From contig PKUA01000048.1 of assembly GCA_002868905.1 (NCBI GenBank), positions 1-48,793 of the forward strand: a DNA stretch of 48,793 nt, in the 5' to 3' direction. Source of the DNA: Desulfuromonas sp. (lineage in GTDB: Bacteria; Desulfobacterota; Desulfuromonadia; Desulfuromonadales; Geothermobacteraceae). Made by a program: the position numbers and the translations under genes. Shown here in pieces: positions 7,961 to 17,313 of this stretch. The notes below the pieces were generated by a model. It saw nothing but the letters and a program-made list of their open reading frames with translations, had not been told where the DNA came from and ran no database searches. Position 1 is the first letter of the stretch, and each line of letters begins with the position of its first letter.

Positions 7961-9829
7961 ATGCTCAGGAGGTTCGCGTTTCTATTGCTGCTCGTGCCGC
8001 TGTTTGCCGGTTGCAGCGCCGACAGCCCCAGTCATCCCAATGATTTTATCCCTGTTATCGGCTTGTCGCTTTCCTCGGCCGACAATGAGATCGCAATCCA
8101 GACCAGCACCCGCCTGACCGCAATCGGTGAACTCGAAAACGGGCAGAGTCGGGAGGTCACGGAAGATGTGGTCTGGACCAGTTCCGATACGAACATCGCC
8201 TTTTTCGATACCGCCGAGGGGGCTGAAAACCGTCTGGTCGGCGTTTCGGCCGGGACCGTTTCGGTCACCGCCACGCTTGAGGATCTGACTGCGCAGATTG
8301 ACGTGGTGGTTGGCGATCTCAGTGTTGTAGGGGTGACGATCTATCCACGGAATCCGGAAGATACCAACGCTTCGGCCGCAGCTTACCTCCCGGTCGATGA
8401 GACGCAGCAGTTCAGTGCCATCGCCGAAATGTCGGATGGGTCGGAGCAGGATCTTACTGATGACGTGACATGGTTTGTAACGGATTCCTCGACCGAAAAG
8501 GTTATTGCCACAATCAGCAACAGCATCGGCACCAAGGGTATCTTGACTGCAGAAGAAGTTGGTGAGGCCAAAATCAACGCTATCTACCAGTCGATTGCGA
8601 TTGACCCGGTGGATATCGAAGTTGTAACTGGAGAGCTTAAAACGATTCGTATTGTCCGCAGGGATCAGGCTGACACTGATGATGTCGATGGTTCGACGAC
8701 CACTGTCCTGAGCACCCTCTATTTCAAGACCTTGGCTTCCTTTTCGGTGGATGACCAGGACCCAACAGATTATCCCATTACCCAACAAACGGTTTGGACG
8801 TCATCGAATCCTGACATTGCCAGCATCTCCACCCGTGCCAACGATATCGGGTTGATGGAAGTTCAGGCATTAAAGAGCGGCAAGACCACTTTGACCGCGA
8901 GGGCCTTTGGCCTTACCCAGAACTTCGTACTCACGGTCGAAGAAATCGAGGAAATTCTCCCCATCGGGCTGACAATTGAGCCTGCTGACATTTCCATCGC
9001 CCGTTTTACCAGGGGAGAAGTCAGGGCGATCCTCGAATACGATAATGGGGCGACCCGTGATATATCCATTTTCGAAACCGGTTTGCTGTCGGTTGAAAAC
9101 CTTGATATCGCCACTGTCGAAACGGACGAGGGGGTTGCCTTGATCCGAGCTCGCGCAGCTGGCCAGACCAAATTGTTCGCTACATACGAGCATCCGGTGG
9201 CTGGAACGCTGATCGCCGAAGCCGACCTTGAAGTGACTAATGCTGCCCTGACTGGAATGGTTCTCGGTCCGAATTCGTCACGAGTTCATGTTGGCACGAC
9301 CATTCGTCTGACCGCGACCGGGTTTTTCAGTGACGGTAGCCAACAGGAGATTACTTACGATGTGGTCTGGGATGAATTTGAAGGGGACGGGCTTTCGGCG
9401 AATCAGAACTTCAAGGGTTGGTTTGAAGGAGTCGACGACAACCTGGAGGACGAGGAGACGGTGTCAACTGTAATCGCCAGTACCACGGATGGAATTTATT
9501 CTGCCACGCTCGACGTGACGGTTGACAAGTCACTGCTTGATTCGTTGTCCATTACTCCGCCAAACCCCAATCTGCCGGTCGGGAGCGATCAGCAGTTCAG
9601 CGCCATTGGCAGATTTGGCAGCCGGACTCAGAATATTAGCCTGGATGTAGACTGGAGCTTGGTCCCCGGCGATGATGTAAACATCGATGACGCAGATATT
9701 GAGAATTCCGGTCCGGCGAAGGGTCTTGCATATGGTGTGCGGGTTGGAAGTTTCCTGATCGAGGCGAACACTGAGAGTAATAACAATTTGACCGATCTCG
9801 CCGCCTTTACCACTCTGAACCTGGAATAA
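7961..9829 (+). CDS. Lipoprotein with about six BIG2 Ig-like repeats
   Basis: ATG 7961 follows TGAGGAGG and opens a 622-aa lipoprotein. The signal peptide ends in a lipobox LFAGC (Cys18). The rest is about six tandem units of 90-100 residues, each with a pattern like 'QQFSAIAEMSDGSEQDLT..V.W' and a following 'G.A.ITA' strand, typical of bacterial Ig-like group 2 (BIG2) domains. The protein is very acidic and lacks any enzyme motif. It is likely exported and anchored by its lipid, acting as a stalk or adhesive surface protein. That role is inferred. A beta-barrel protein follows after 25 bp. An upstream in-frame extension to 7901 has no ribosome-binding site and would spoil the signal peptide. 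Confidence 0.82.
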   Translation: MLRRFAFLLLLVPLFAGCSADSPSHPNDFIPVIGLSLSSADNEIAIQTSTRLTAIGELENGQSREVTEDVVWTSSDTNIAFFDTAEGAENRLVGVSAGTVSVTATLEDLTAQIDVVVGDLSVVGVTIYPRNPEDTNASAAAYLPVDETQQFSAIAEMSDGSEQDLTDDVTWFVTDSSTEKVIATISNSIGTKGILTAEEVGEAKINAIYQSIAIDPVDIEVVTGELKTIRIVRRDQADTDDVDGSTTTVLSTLYFKTLASFSVDDQDPTDYPITQQTVWTSSNPDIASISTRANDIGLMEVQALKSGKTTLTARAFGLTQNFVLTVEEIEEILPIGLTIEPADISIARFTRGEVRAILEYDNGATRDISIFETGLLSVENLDIATVETDEGVALIRARAAGQTKLFATYEHPVAGTLIAEADLEVTNAALTGMVLGPNSSRVHVGTTIRLTATGFFSDGSQQEITYDVVWDEFEGDGLSANQNFKGWFEGVDDNLEDEETVSTVIASTTDGIYSATLDVTVDKSLLDSLSITPPNPNLPVGSDQQFSAIGRFGSRTQNISLDVDWSLVPGDDVNIDDADIENSGPAKGLAYGVRVGSFLIEANTESNNNLTDLAAFTTLNLE

Positions 9830-9854
9830 ACCGATGAAATCCGAGGGAGTGACC

Positions 9855-10505
9855 ATGAAAAACTGTTTGTCTGTTCTGGTTCTGATTGCGCTGCTCGTCA
9901 TGCCCGGCGTGGCCATGTCGGCGCAGGACTCCGGGCCTTACTTCGGTATCCAGGGGGGCGGCGTGCTGCTCGACGATATCGAGAACAAAGACAACGAAGG
10001 GACATACAACTATTCGTTCGACCCCGGCTACTACGGGGCCGTGGTGATCGGGGCGCATCTCGATAAACATTCGAGCCTCGGTGAGGGACGGCTCGAGGTG
10101 GAAGTCGCTTATCGCGCCAACGATCTGGACGAGATGGATTTCGAAGAGGGGAGCGAGGCCGCCGGGGGCGAAATGACCGTGATGTCCGCCATGTTCAACA
10201 GCATCGCCGAGTATCGCGGTCGTTATATCTGGGTCCCCTACCTCGGGGCCGGGGCCGGTTGGGCGATGGTTGATCTGAAAGATGCCACAGTCGGGGGACA
10301 AGCTGTTGCCGATGCCGATGACAACGCATTCTGCTACCAGTTTATGACAGGGTTCGTGGCCGAAGTCAGTTCGGCGGTAAATTTCGATCTCGGCTACCGA
10401 TACATGCGCACGCTCGATCTCGAATTCGAGGATGTTCAGGGGCGGAGCGTCGATTCCGAGTACAGCAGCCATACCGTCTCCCTTGGGTTACGGATCGACT
10501 TCTGA
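9855..10505 (+). CDS. Small outer-membrane beta-barrel protein
   Basis: The 216-aa product has a signal peptide (hydrophobic LSVLVLIALLVMPGVA, likely cut after AMSA near residue 23). The mature part is made of alternating strands with glycines and aromatic residues. It ends in HTVSLGLRIDF, where the C-terminal Phe fits the outer-membrane insertion signal. The size suggests an eight-stranded barrel of the OmpA/OmpX/OmpW-like kind. GAGGGAG precedes ATG 9855; an ATG at 9834 would only extend the signal region. It may be co-expressed with the BIG2 lipoprotein. Ligand or function is unknown. Confidence 0.75.
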   Translation: MKNCLSVLVLIALLVMPGVAMSAQDSGPYFGIQGGGVLLDDIENKDNEGTYNYSFDPGYYGAVVIGAHLDKHSSLGEGRLEVEVAYRANDLDEMDFEEGSEAAGGEMTVMSAMFNSIAEYRGRYIWVPYLGAGAGWAMVDLKDATVGGQAVADADDNAFCYQFMTGFVAEVSSAVNFDLGYRYMRTLDLEFEDVQGRSVDSEYSSHTVSLGLRIDF

Positions 10506-10507
10506 CG

Positions 10508-10819
10508 TTGACCAACCGGGAGCTGCTCAAGTCTCTGTCGCAACAGGCTCCGCCATTGGTCGTGGACGTGCGAAACGGTTGGGAATATCGCAAATCCCAT
10601 ATCAAGGGGGCGTTAAACTTGCCGTTGTGGAAACTGCCGGTCTGGAAGATGCTGGTCCCGTCCGATCGTGAAAGGGCGCTGGTGGTAACCTGTGAGCACG
10701 GCCCGCGCGCCCAATTGGCCGCCGGTTTTCTGAAGCGACTCGGCTTCCGCAGGATTGACCTGCTGAAAGGGCATATGCGTGGCTGGAAACTCGCCGGATT
10801 GCCCCTGGAGAAAGAATGA
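10508..10819 (+). CDS. Single-domain rhodanese-like protein
   Basis: The 103-aa protein has the rhodanese fold markers VVDVRNGWEYRKSHIKGALN (about 18-37) and an active-site loop CEHGPR with the persulfide-carrying Cys near residue 60. Such proteins move sulfane sulfur or act in redox signalling. No export signal is visible, so it is probably cytoplasmic. The only usable start is TTG 10508, two bases after the barrel gene stop, so translation is likely coupled. It overlaps the next gene by four bases (ATGA). The start codon is the least certain part. Confidence 0.82.
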   Translation: MTNRELLKSLSQQAPPLVVDVRNGWEYRKSHIKGALNLPLWKLPVWKMLVPSDRERALVVTCEHGPRAQLAAGFLKRLGFRRIDLLKGHMRGWKLAGLPLEKE

Positions 10820-11151
10820 GCAAGCAGAAACGGCATTACCGCATCTTCTTCACCTGTGAAGGCAAGAACTACGAGATCTACGCCCGGAAAGTCGAACAGT
10901 CCGACATGTACGGTTTCGTGACGGTTGAAGACGTGGTCTTCGGCGAGCGCTCGAATATCGTCGTTGACCCTTCCGAAGAGAGTCTGAAGAACGAGTTCAG
11001 CGGGGTCAAGCGCTTCATGATCCCCCATCATTCCATCTCGCGAATCGACGAGGTAGAAAAGAGTGGGGCCGGCAAGGTCGTTCAGCTTAAGGGGAACGGT
11101 TCGGTCACGGCTCCGGCCCCTGGTTTTCCACCCAGGGGCGGCAAGGGGTAG
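10816..11151 (+). CDS. DUF1820 family protein
   Basis: The 111-aa protein matches the DUF1820 family: YRIFFTCEGKNYEIYARKV, then DMYGFVTVEDVVFGE, then VVDPSEESLKNEF and HHSISRIDEVEK. Members are small soluble beta-rich proteins of unknown function found across proteobacteria. The last 20 residues are Gly/Pro-rich and look unstructured. It overlaps the rhodanese stop (ATGA), and a strong terminator follows, so it closes this transcription unit. Confidence 0.85.
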   Translation: MSKQKRHYRIFFTCEGKNYEIYARKVEQSDMYGFVTVEDVVFGERSNIVVDPSEESLKNEFSGVKRFMIPHHSISRIDEVEKSGAGKVVQLKGNGSVTAPAPGFPPRGGKG

Positions 11152-11167
11152 CCGGCTGATAGTCTTG

Positions 11168-11212
11168 AAAAAAAACAGCGACTCGACCTGTCTGGGGAGT
11201 CGCTGTTTTTTT
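11168..11212. terminator. Strong intrinsic terminator before trpE
   Basis: ACAGCGACTC (11175-11184) pairs perfectly with GAGTCGCTGT (11197-11206) around a 12-nt loop. Eight A residues precede the hairpin and seven T residues follow it, so it could terminate in both directions. It separates the rhodanese/DUF1820 unit from the trp genes. Confidence 0.9.
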
Positions 11213-11247
11213 ATAGCCAGTTCGGCTGGGATTACCTCCTGCGCTGC

Positions 11248-11276
11248 TTGACGCTCCGGCTGCAACATGCTACTTT
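11248..11276 (+). promoter_or_regulatory. Possible trp operon promoter
   Basis: TTGACG (11248-11253) and TACTTT (11271-11276) are 17 bp apart. The -35 is good and the -10 weak. The predicted leader to trpE is only about 20-25 bases, too short for a leader-peptide attenuator. No TrpR-type operator is apparent. Confidence 0.35.
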
Positions 11277-11305
11277 GACGGACTTTTTTCCAACGATGTG
11301 AGCCG

Positions 11306-12784
11306 ATGATTATCCCAAAAGAACAAGACTTCCTGACCCTTTCTAAACAGGGGAACCTGATCCCGGTTTTTCGGGAGATTCTGGCCGATATGGAGACGCC
11401 TGTTTCGGCGTTTCGTAAAATCGATGACGGCGAGACCGCTTTTTTGCTCGAAAGTATCGAGGGGGGTGAGAAGTGGGGCCGATATTCATTTCTCGGCAGC
11501 GGTCCCTGCCGCATCTTCCGCAGCCGTGATCGCCAGTATGAAATCCTTGAAAACGGAGAGGTTGTCCAGTCCGGGGAGAGCGATGATCCGTTGGGCGAAC
11601 TGCAACGGCTGATGGCGGGGTATGCCCCGGTCGAGGTTCCCGGTTTGCCGCGTTTCTTCGGTGGCGCTGTCGGTTACCTCGGATACGATATGGTCCGATT
11701 CGTCGAAGCGTTGCCTGATGACAATCCAAGGGACATCAACGCCTGGGATTCCTGTTTTCTGATCACCGACCGACTGCTGATTTTCGACAACGTATTGCAG
11801 AAGATTAAAGTCGTCTGCAACGTGCATCTGTCGCCCGGAGATGATCCGTCACAGGCTTACCGGAAAGGGTGTGACGAGATCGATGCCATGATCGCGCAAC
11901 TCCGGCGACCGTTGTCCTATGAGGAAGCTGACCGCGATCCGACCGCGGGAGACCTCGAGCCAAACTTCTCCCGCGAGGAGTTTGAGAGCGCCGTGCGGCG
12001 GTGCAAAGAATATGTCAAGGCCGGCGATATCTTCCAGGTTGTTCTTTCACAGCGTTTTTCCGGCCACCTCGGTGCTGATCCGTTTGACGTCTATCGGGCC
12101 TTGCGAACCCTCAATCCATCTCCTTATATGTTTTTCCTGCGATTCGGTGAGACCCTGGTGGTTGGCGCCTCTCCGGAAGTGCTGGTCCGCAAGGAGGGCT
12201 CCATGGCCGAGGTCCGTCCCATAGCCGGAACCCGGCCACGGGGAGAGACTCCGGAAGAGGACGATAGGCTGGCGGAGGATCTCCTGGCGGATGCCAAGGA
12301 GCGGGCCGAGCACATCATGCTGGTCGACCTGGGAAGGAACGATATCGGTCGGGTCTGCCACGTCGGATCGGTCGAGGTCAGCGAGTTGATGGTCATTGAA
12401 CGTTATTCCCACGTCATGCACATCGTTTCGAACGTGCGCGGACTGCTCGATGCCGGGCGGGATGCATTTGAAGTTTTCAGGGCAACTTTTCCGGCCGGTA
12501 CCTTGTCCGGTGCGCCGAAGATTCGTGCGATGGAGATCATCGACGAGCTCGAACCGGTGCGCCGGGAAATTTATGGTGGAGCGGTCGGGTATTTCTCCTT
12601 CTCCGGCAACATGGACATGGCGATCGTCATACGGACGCTCGTTGCCCAGGGTGACCGGGTCCATCTGCAGGCCGGCGCCGGAATTGTCGCCGACTCGGAT
12701 CCATCCATGGAGTACCAGGAGACGATAAACAAGGCACAGAGTGTCTTCAAGGCGATCAAGATGGCGCGTGCGGGGTTGGAATAG
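11306..12784 (+). CDS. trpE: Anthranilate synthase component I
   Basis: The 492-aa enzyme converts chorismate, with ammonia from TrpG, to anthranilate, the first step of tryptophan synthesis. The feedback site motif LLESIEGG near residue 48 is intact, so inhibition by tryptophan is expected. The catalytic part includes [30 protein letters not shown] and [19 protein letters not shown]. It is a stand-alone subunit, not fused to trpG, which starts two bases after it. The tight spacing down to trpB supports one operon. Start ATG 11306 has a modest GTGAG site. Confidence 0.97.
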   Translation: MIIPKEQDFLTLSKQGNLIPVFREILADMETPVSAFRKIDDGETAFLLESIEGGEKWGRYSFLGSGPCRIFRSRDRQYEILENGEVVQSGESDDPLGELQRLMAGYAPVEVPGLPRFFGGAVGYLGYDMVRFVEALPDDNPRDINAWDSCFLITDRLLIFDNVLQKIKVVCNVHLSPGDDPSQAYRKGCDEIDAMIAQLRRPLSYEEADRDPTAGDLEPNFSREEFESAVRRCKEYVKAGDIFQVVLSQRFSGHLGADPFDVYRALRTLNPSPYMFFLRFGETLVVGASPEVLVRKEGSMAEVRPIAGTRPRGETPEEDDRLAEDLLADAKERAEHIMLVDLGRNDIGRVCHVGSVEVSELMVIERYSHVMHIVSNVRGLLDAGRDAFEVFRATFPAGTLSGAPKIRAMEIIDELEPVRREIYGGAVGYFSFSGNMDMAIVIRTLVAQGDRVHLQAGAGIVADSDPSMEYQETINKAQSVFKAIKMARAGLE

Positions 12785-12786
12785 CC

Positions 12787-13353
12787 ATGTTGTTGATGAT
12801 TGATAACTACGACTCGTTCACTTACAACCTGGTCCAGTACCTGGGGGAGCTCGGGGCCGAGGTGACCGTCTACCGGAACGACAAGATCTCCGTTGACGAG
12901 ATTCTGGACCTGCGGCCACAGCAACTGGTGATCTCTCCCGGGCCGTGCACCCCCAACGAGGCGGGAGTCTCCGTGGAAGTGGTTCAGAAACTCGCCGGGA
13001 AGATCCCCATGCTCGGCGTCTGTCTCGGCCACCAGTCGATCGGGCAGGCTTTCGGCGGTCGCGTGATCTCCGCGCCATCTCTGATGCACGGGAAAACGAG
13101 CCATATCGAACACGATGACAGCGGCGTTTTCAAGGGGCTCTCACAGCCGTTCATCGCGACCCGCTATCATTCCCTGATCGTTGAACGTGAATCGCTTCCT
13201 GAATCACTCCGGATCACGGCCTGGTCATCCGACGGTGTCATCATGGGCCTGGAACACCGCGAACTGCCGGTCTGGGGGGTCCAGTTCCACCCGGAATCGA
13301 TTCTGACGACCGAGGGGAAACGTCTGCTGCAGAATTTCCTGGATATGAAATAG
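12787..13353 (+). CDS. trpG: Anthranilate synthase glutamine amidotransferase (TrpG/PabA)
   Basis: The 188-aa class I glutamine amidotransferase releases ammonia from glutamine for TrpE. The catalytic triad is visible: Cys in [15 protein letters not shown] (about residue 79), and His and Glu in [10 protein letters not shown] (about 170). [17 protein letters not shown] marks the start of the family. It may also serve aminodeoxychorismate synthase for folate, as single PabA/TrpG proteins do in some bacteria; no pabB is in the window. It starts two bases after trpE and 12 bases before trpD. Confidence 0.96.
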   Translation: MLLMIDNYDSFTYNLVQYLGELGAEVTVYRNDKISVDEILDLRPQQLVISPGPCTPNEAGVSVEVVQKLAGKIPMLGVCLGHQSIGQAFGGRVISAPSLMHGKTSHIEHDDSGVFKGLSQPFIATRYHSLIVERESLPESLRITAWSSDGVIMGLEHRELPVWGVQFHPESILTTEGKRLLQNFLDMK

Positions 13354-13365
13354 GGAGGACCGATC

Positions 13366-14421
13366 ATGATCAGGAAGGCGATTGCCAACGTGGTCGAAGG
13401 GAAGGACCTGAGCGAAGGTGAGATGGTTGAGGTTATGAACCAGATCATGGGAGGAGAGGCGACTCCAGCCCAGATCGGGTCATTCATCACCGCCCTGCGG
13501 CTCAAGGGAGAGACCGTTCCAGAGATCGTCGGAGCGGCGCGCGTCATGCGGGAACGGGCCACGCCGATCAGGGTCGGTGAGACGGTTGACCTCGACCGGG
13601 ATGAGATTAACCTTGACCGGGAGACGATTCTTGACACCTGCGGTACGGGTGGAAGCGGCACCAAGTCTTTCAATATCTCCACCACCGTCGCCTTCGTTGT
13701 CTCTGCCTGTGGCGTCAAAGTGGCAAAACATGGCAACCGGAGCGTCTCCTCGGCCTGCGGCAGCGCCGATGTCCTCGAAGCGCTCGGCGTCAATCTCAAT
13801 TCCACCCCGGCTCAGGTCGAGACGGCCATCAGGGAGTGCGGCATCGGCTTCCTGTTTGCCCCGGCCCTGCACGGAGCGATGAAGCACGCCATCGGTCCTC
13901 GTCGAGAGATCGGCATCCGCACCATCTTCAATGTGCTCGGGCCGCTGACGAACCCGGCAGGGGCCAACCGCCAGGTCCTCGGGGTTTACCGGGAGGACTT
14001 GGTTGAGGTTCTGGCCGAAGTTCTGGTCGGACTCGGCTGCAAGCGCGGTTTCGTCGTGCACGGTCGGGACGGGATGGATGAAGTTACTCTGACCGGGCCG
14101 ACAAGGGTCGGCGAGATCAAGGATGGAAAGGTTGATTGTTATACGGTCGAACCTGAAGATTACGGTTTTTCGCGCTGCACCCTCGAAGATCTTCAAGGCG
14201 GAGATGCGGTGCAGAATGCTGAGATTGTTCGTGCAATTCTCAACGGTGAGAAGGGTCCGAAGCGGGATGTCGTTCTGTTGAATGCCGCCTTCGGTATGGT
14301 CGCCGCCGGTCAAGCCGATACAGTTGAGGTTGGCCTGCAGCTGGCTGCCGCCGCAATTGATGAAAAGCGCGCCCTTGAACAGTTGGAGAGCCTGGTTAAA
14401 ATCACGAATCAGGATGGTTGA
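13366..14421 (+). CDS. trpD: Anthranilate phosphoribosyltransferase
   Basis: The 351-aa enzyme joins anthranilate to PRPP. The PRPP loop [16 protein letters not shown] lies near residue 90, followed by [21 protein letters not shown]. The [15 protein letters not shown] segment and an acidic metal-binding DGMDEVTL are also present. Length is normal for TrpD. GGGAGG precedes ATG 13366. A 48-bp gap separates it from trpC. Confidence 0.97.
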   Translation: MIRKAIANVVEGKDLSEGEMVEVMNQIMGGEATPAQIGSFITALRLKGETVPEIVGAARVMRERATPIRVGETVDLDRDEINLDRETILDTCGTGGSGTKSFNISTTVAFVVSACGVKVAKHGNRSVSSACGSADVLEALGVNLNSTPAQVETAIRECGIGFLFAPALHGAMKHAIGPRREIGIRTIFNVLGPLTNPAGANRQVLGVYREDLVEVLAEVLVGLGCKRGFVVHGRDGMDEVTLTGPTRVGEIKDGKVDCYTVEPEDYGFSRCTLEDLQGGDAVQNAEIVRAILNGEKGPKRDVVLLNAAFGMVAAGQADTVEVGLQLAAAAIDEKRALEQLESLVKITNQDG

Positions 14422-14469
14422 GACCTCCGGGTCGGCAACCATAGTTGAGGAGCATCGTCGTTAAATAAT

Positions 14470-15267
14470 ATGTCGATTCTTGCAAAAATTCTACAACGTA
14501 AGCAGGAAGAACTCTCCACCGCCAGGGGGCGGCTTCCGCTGGCCGACCTTCGAAGCCGTTGTCGGGACCTCTCGGAAACCAGGGGGTTTGCCAACAGCCT
14601 GGCGATTATGGGCGGGGAGAAAACGGCGGTTATCGCCGAGGTGAAGAAGGGAAGCCCCTCGAAAGGGGTGATCCGGGAAGACTTCGATCCCATTGCGATT
14701 GCCCGTTCCTATGAGCAGGGTGGGGCAGCATGCCTGTCGGTTCTGACGGATCGCGATTTTTTCTTTGGCGACCTTGCCTATTTGGGCCAGATCCGTGAGA
14801 CGGTCGACCTGCCGTTGCTACGAAAAGATTTCATGATTGATCGTTACCAGTTGTTCGAGGCGAGGGCGGCCGGTGCGGATGCGATTCTGTTGATCGCTGC
14901 GGCCCTGGAACAATCCCAGATGGAGGATTTCGCGGCCGAAGCGGCCGAACTTCAGCTCGATGTCCTGCTCGAGGTGCATGACGAGGTCGAGGTTGAAAAG
15001 AGTCGTTCGGTGGCGGCGCAGATGTTCGGTATCAATAACCGTGACCTGAAGCGGTTTGTCACCGACCTCGCGACCACTGAGCGGTTGTTGCCACTGCTGC
15101 CGCCGGATGCCCTGCCTGTTAGTGAAAGCGGCATATACCGTCGAGAAGATATCGAACGACTGCAGTTGGCCGGTGCCAAAGCGTTTCTGATCGGTGAAAG
15201 CTTAATGCGGGAGCCGGACCCCGGTATGAAATTAGCTGAACTCTTGACGTCTAACGGTTCAAAATAG
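14470..15267 (+). CDS. trpC: Indole-3-glycerol phosphate synthase
   Basis: The 265-aa TIM-barrel enzyme ring-closes carboxyphenylaminodeoxyribulose phosphate to indole-glycerol phosphate. Signatures are VIAEVKKGSPSKGVI (catalytic Glu and Lys), LRKDFMIDRYQ, and FGINNRDLKRF with VSESGIY. TrpC is a single-function protein here, because TrpF is encoded separately downstream. The ATG is preceded by a weak GAGGAG about 17 bases away. Confidence 0.96.
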   Translation: MSILAKILQRKQEELSTARGRLPLADLRSRCRDLSETRGFANSLAIMGGEKTAVIAEVKKGSPSKGVIREDFDPIAIARSYEQGGAACLSVLTDRDFFFGDLAYLGQIRETVDLPLLRKDFMIDRYQLFEARAAGADAILLIAAALEQSQMEDFAAEAAELQLDVLLEVHDEVEVEKSRSVAAQMFGINNRDLKRFVTDLATTERLLPLLPPDALPVSESGIYRREDIERLQLAGAKAFLIGESLMREPDPGMKLAELLTSNGSK

Positions 15268-15295
15268 TGATTTTTTTTAAAGGGAGGTGTTGCCA

Positions 15296-16654
15296 ATGAA
15301 GACAACTAAAATCCTGCTGCCTGAAGATAAGATTCCACGTCAGTGGTATAACATCATCCCCGACCTTGCTGGTGCGATGGCGCCTGTCATTCACCCCGGC
15401 ACCAACCAGCCGGTTACGCCGGATGATCTTCTCCCGCTATTCCCGATGCCGCTGATCGAGCAGGAGGTTTCGACCCAACGTTGGATCGATATCCCGGACG
15501 AAGTTCGCGAAATTCTCGCCCTCTGGCGGCCGTCGCCGGTCTTCCGTGCTCACCGGCTGGAAAAGGTCCTCGGTACCCCGGCCAAGATCTACTACAAGTA
15601 TGAAGGCGTCTCACCGGCCGGCAGCCATAAACCGAATACCGCCATCCCCCAGGCTTATTACAACAAGGTATTCGGGACCAAAAGAATCGCCAGCGAAACC
15701 GGTGCCGGCCAATGGGGCTCGTCGATCGCGCTCGCCTGCCAGATGTTCGGTCTGGAATGCACCGTCTACATGGTCAAGGTCTCCTTCACTCAGAAACCTT
15801 ATCGCAAGAGCATGATGCAGCTCTGGGGCGCGGAGGTTATCCCCTCGCCGTCCAACCTGACCAACGCCGGACGTGGCATCCTGGAAAAGGACCCGGAGAG
15901 TAACGGATCCCTCGGTATTGCCATCAGCGAGGCGGTCGAGGACGCGGTCACCCATGAAGATACCCGTTATTCCCTCGGGAGTGTGCTCAATCACGTCTGC
16001 ATGCATCAGACAGTGATCGGACTGGAAGCGAAGGAGCAGATGGCTCTTGTCGGGGATTATCCCGACGTCGTCATCGGCTGCCACGGTGGCGGTTCGAATT
16101 TTGCCGGGTTGGCGTTCCCGTTCGTTGCCGACAAAGCGAACGGGAAGGATATCCGCATCCTCGCGATGGAGCCGATTTCCTGTCCGACCCTGACCAAGGG
16201 CGTTTACAATTTCGATTACGGCGACACCGCCAAGATGGCGCCAATCTCCAAGATGTACACTCTTGGTCATGATTTCATGCCGCCGGGGATCCATGCCGGG
16301 GGGTTGCGCTACCATGGTGCGGCACCGCTGGTTTCCCAACTGGTTCACGAAGGTGTGGTCGAAGCCGAGGCGGTCGGCCAGGTCGAGTGCTTCGAGGCCG
16401 CGGTCCAGTTTTCCCGCAGCGAGGGGATTATCCCCGCGCCGGAATCGTCCCACGCCATCCGCGGGGCCATTAACGAAGCGATGCGCGCCAAGGAAGAGGG
16501 GAAAGAGAAGACGATACTTTTCAACCTCTCAGGGCACGGCCATGTCGACATGGCGGCGTATGATGCCTATTTCGCAGGGAAACTCGAGAATTACGAGTAC
16601 CCCTCCGAAACTATTTCCGAGTCACTGAAAAACTTGCCGGATGTAAAACTTTGA
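15296..16654 (+). CDS. trpB2: TrpB2-type tryptophan synthase beta chain
   Basis: This 452-aa PLP enzyme belongs to the TrpB2 (TrpB-like) group, about 50 residues longer than the usual beta chain. It has the extended N-terminus ([20 protein letters not shown]), the lysine of [14 protein letters not shown] that would bind PLP near residue 110, and the phosphate-binding [11 protein letters not shown]. TrpB2 enzymes typically act without TrpA, and one proposal is that they salvage free indole by condensing it with serine. AAGGGAGGT precedes ATG 15296, far better than a GTG at 15287. A normal trpB lies only two genes downstream in the same operon. Confidence 0.93.
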   Translation: MKTTKILLPEDKIPRQWYNIIPDLAGAMAPVIHPGTNQPVTPDDLLPLFPMPLIEQEVSTQRWIDIPDEVREILALWRPSPVFRAHRLEKVLGTPAKIYYKYEGVSPAGSHKPNTAIPQAYYNKVFGTKRIASETGAGQWGSSIALACQMFGLECTVYMVKVSFTQKPYRKSMMQLWGAEVIPSPSNLTNAGRGILEKDPESNGSLGIAISEAVEDAVTHEDTRYSLGSVLNHVCMHQTVIGLEAKEQMALVGDYPDVVIGCHGGGSNFAGLAFPFVADKANGKDIRILAMEPISCPTLTKGVYNFDYGDTAKMAPISKMYTLGHDFMPPGIHAGGLRYHGAAPLVSQLVHEGVVEAEAVGQVECFEAAVQFSRSEGIIPAPESSHAIRGAINEAMRAKEEGKEKTILFNLSGHGHVDMAAYDAYFAGKLENYEYPSETISESLKNLPDVKL

Positions 16655-16698
16655 TTCTCCGGTTGGAGGGTAGACCTTCCTGGGGAGTTCGATGACCG

Positions 16699-17313
16699 AT
16701 GCGGGTTAAAATTTGCGGTATCACCAATAAAGAGGATGCGTTGCATGCCGTTGCCAGCGGTGCGGATGCCCTCGGTTTCGTTTTTTATGACGGCAGCCCG
16801 CGTTGTGTCAGTCGGGAGCAGGTTGCGGCAATTGTCGCGGACCTGCCGCCGCTGGTGACGACTGTCGGCTTGTTTGTCAATGCGGCACGGGAGACGATCT
16901 CCGAGACAATTCGCGTATGCGGTCTCAACGTGATACAGTTGCACGGCGATGAGACCCCGGAAGAGTGTTCCTACTCGGGGGTTAAGGTTGTCAAGGCGCT
17001 CCGCTTGCGCCAACAGTCAGGGCTAGCAGAGGCCGCTCGGTTTTCCAACCAGACACTTTTGGTTGACGCCTATGTCCCCGGGGAATACGGAGGGACCGGC
17101 AGTTTGAGTGATTGGGAGTTGGCCCGCCAGCTGGCCGTTCAGCGCCCAATCATTCTCGCTGGAGGTTTGACCCCCGAGAATGTCGCCGCCGGAATCAATG
17201 CGGTGAAGCCTTATGCGGTCGATGTCTCAAGCGGAGTCGAGGCCTCTCCGGGCAAGAAGGACCCGCGCAAGGTTACACTGTTTATCAAGAAAGCCAAGGA
17301 AGCAGCCGTATGA
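16699..17313 (+). CDS. trpF: Phosphoribosylanthranilate isomerase
   Basis: The 204-aa TIM-barrel isomerase has the N-terminal [11 protein letters not shown] with the catalytic Cys, [10 protein letters not shown], and the active-site Asp of [16 protein letters not shown] and [14 protein letters not shown] near the C-terminus complete the family pattern. It performs the Amadori rearrangement between TrpD and TrpC. Its TGA overlaps the ATG of trpB (ATGA at 17310), so the two are translationally coupled. It sits between the two different trpB genes. Confidence 0.96.
   Translation: MRVKICGITNKEDALHAVASGADALGFVFYDGSPRCVSREQVAAIVADLPPLVTTVGLFVNAARETISETIRVCGLNVIQLHGDETPEECSYSGVKVVKALRLRQQSGLAEAARFSNQTLLVDAYVPGEYGGTGSLSDWELARQLAVQRPIILAGGLTPENVAAGINAVKPYAVDVSSGVEASPGKKDPRKVTLFIKKAKEAAV

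Noticed and set aside
11212-11306. Trp leader peptide and attenuator before trpE
   Set aside because: The likely promoter leaves only about 23 bases before trpE; no short frame with tandem Trp codons and no antiterminator pair was found. The strong hairpin at 11168-11212 lies upstream of the promoter.
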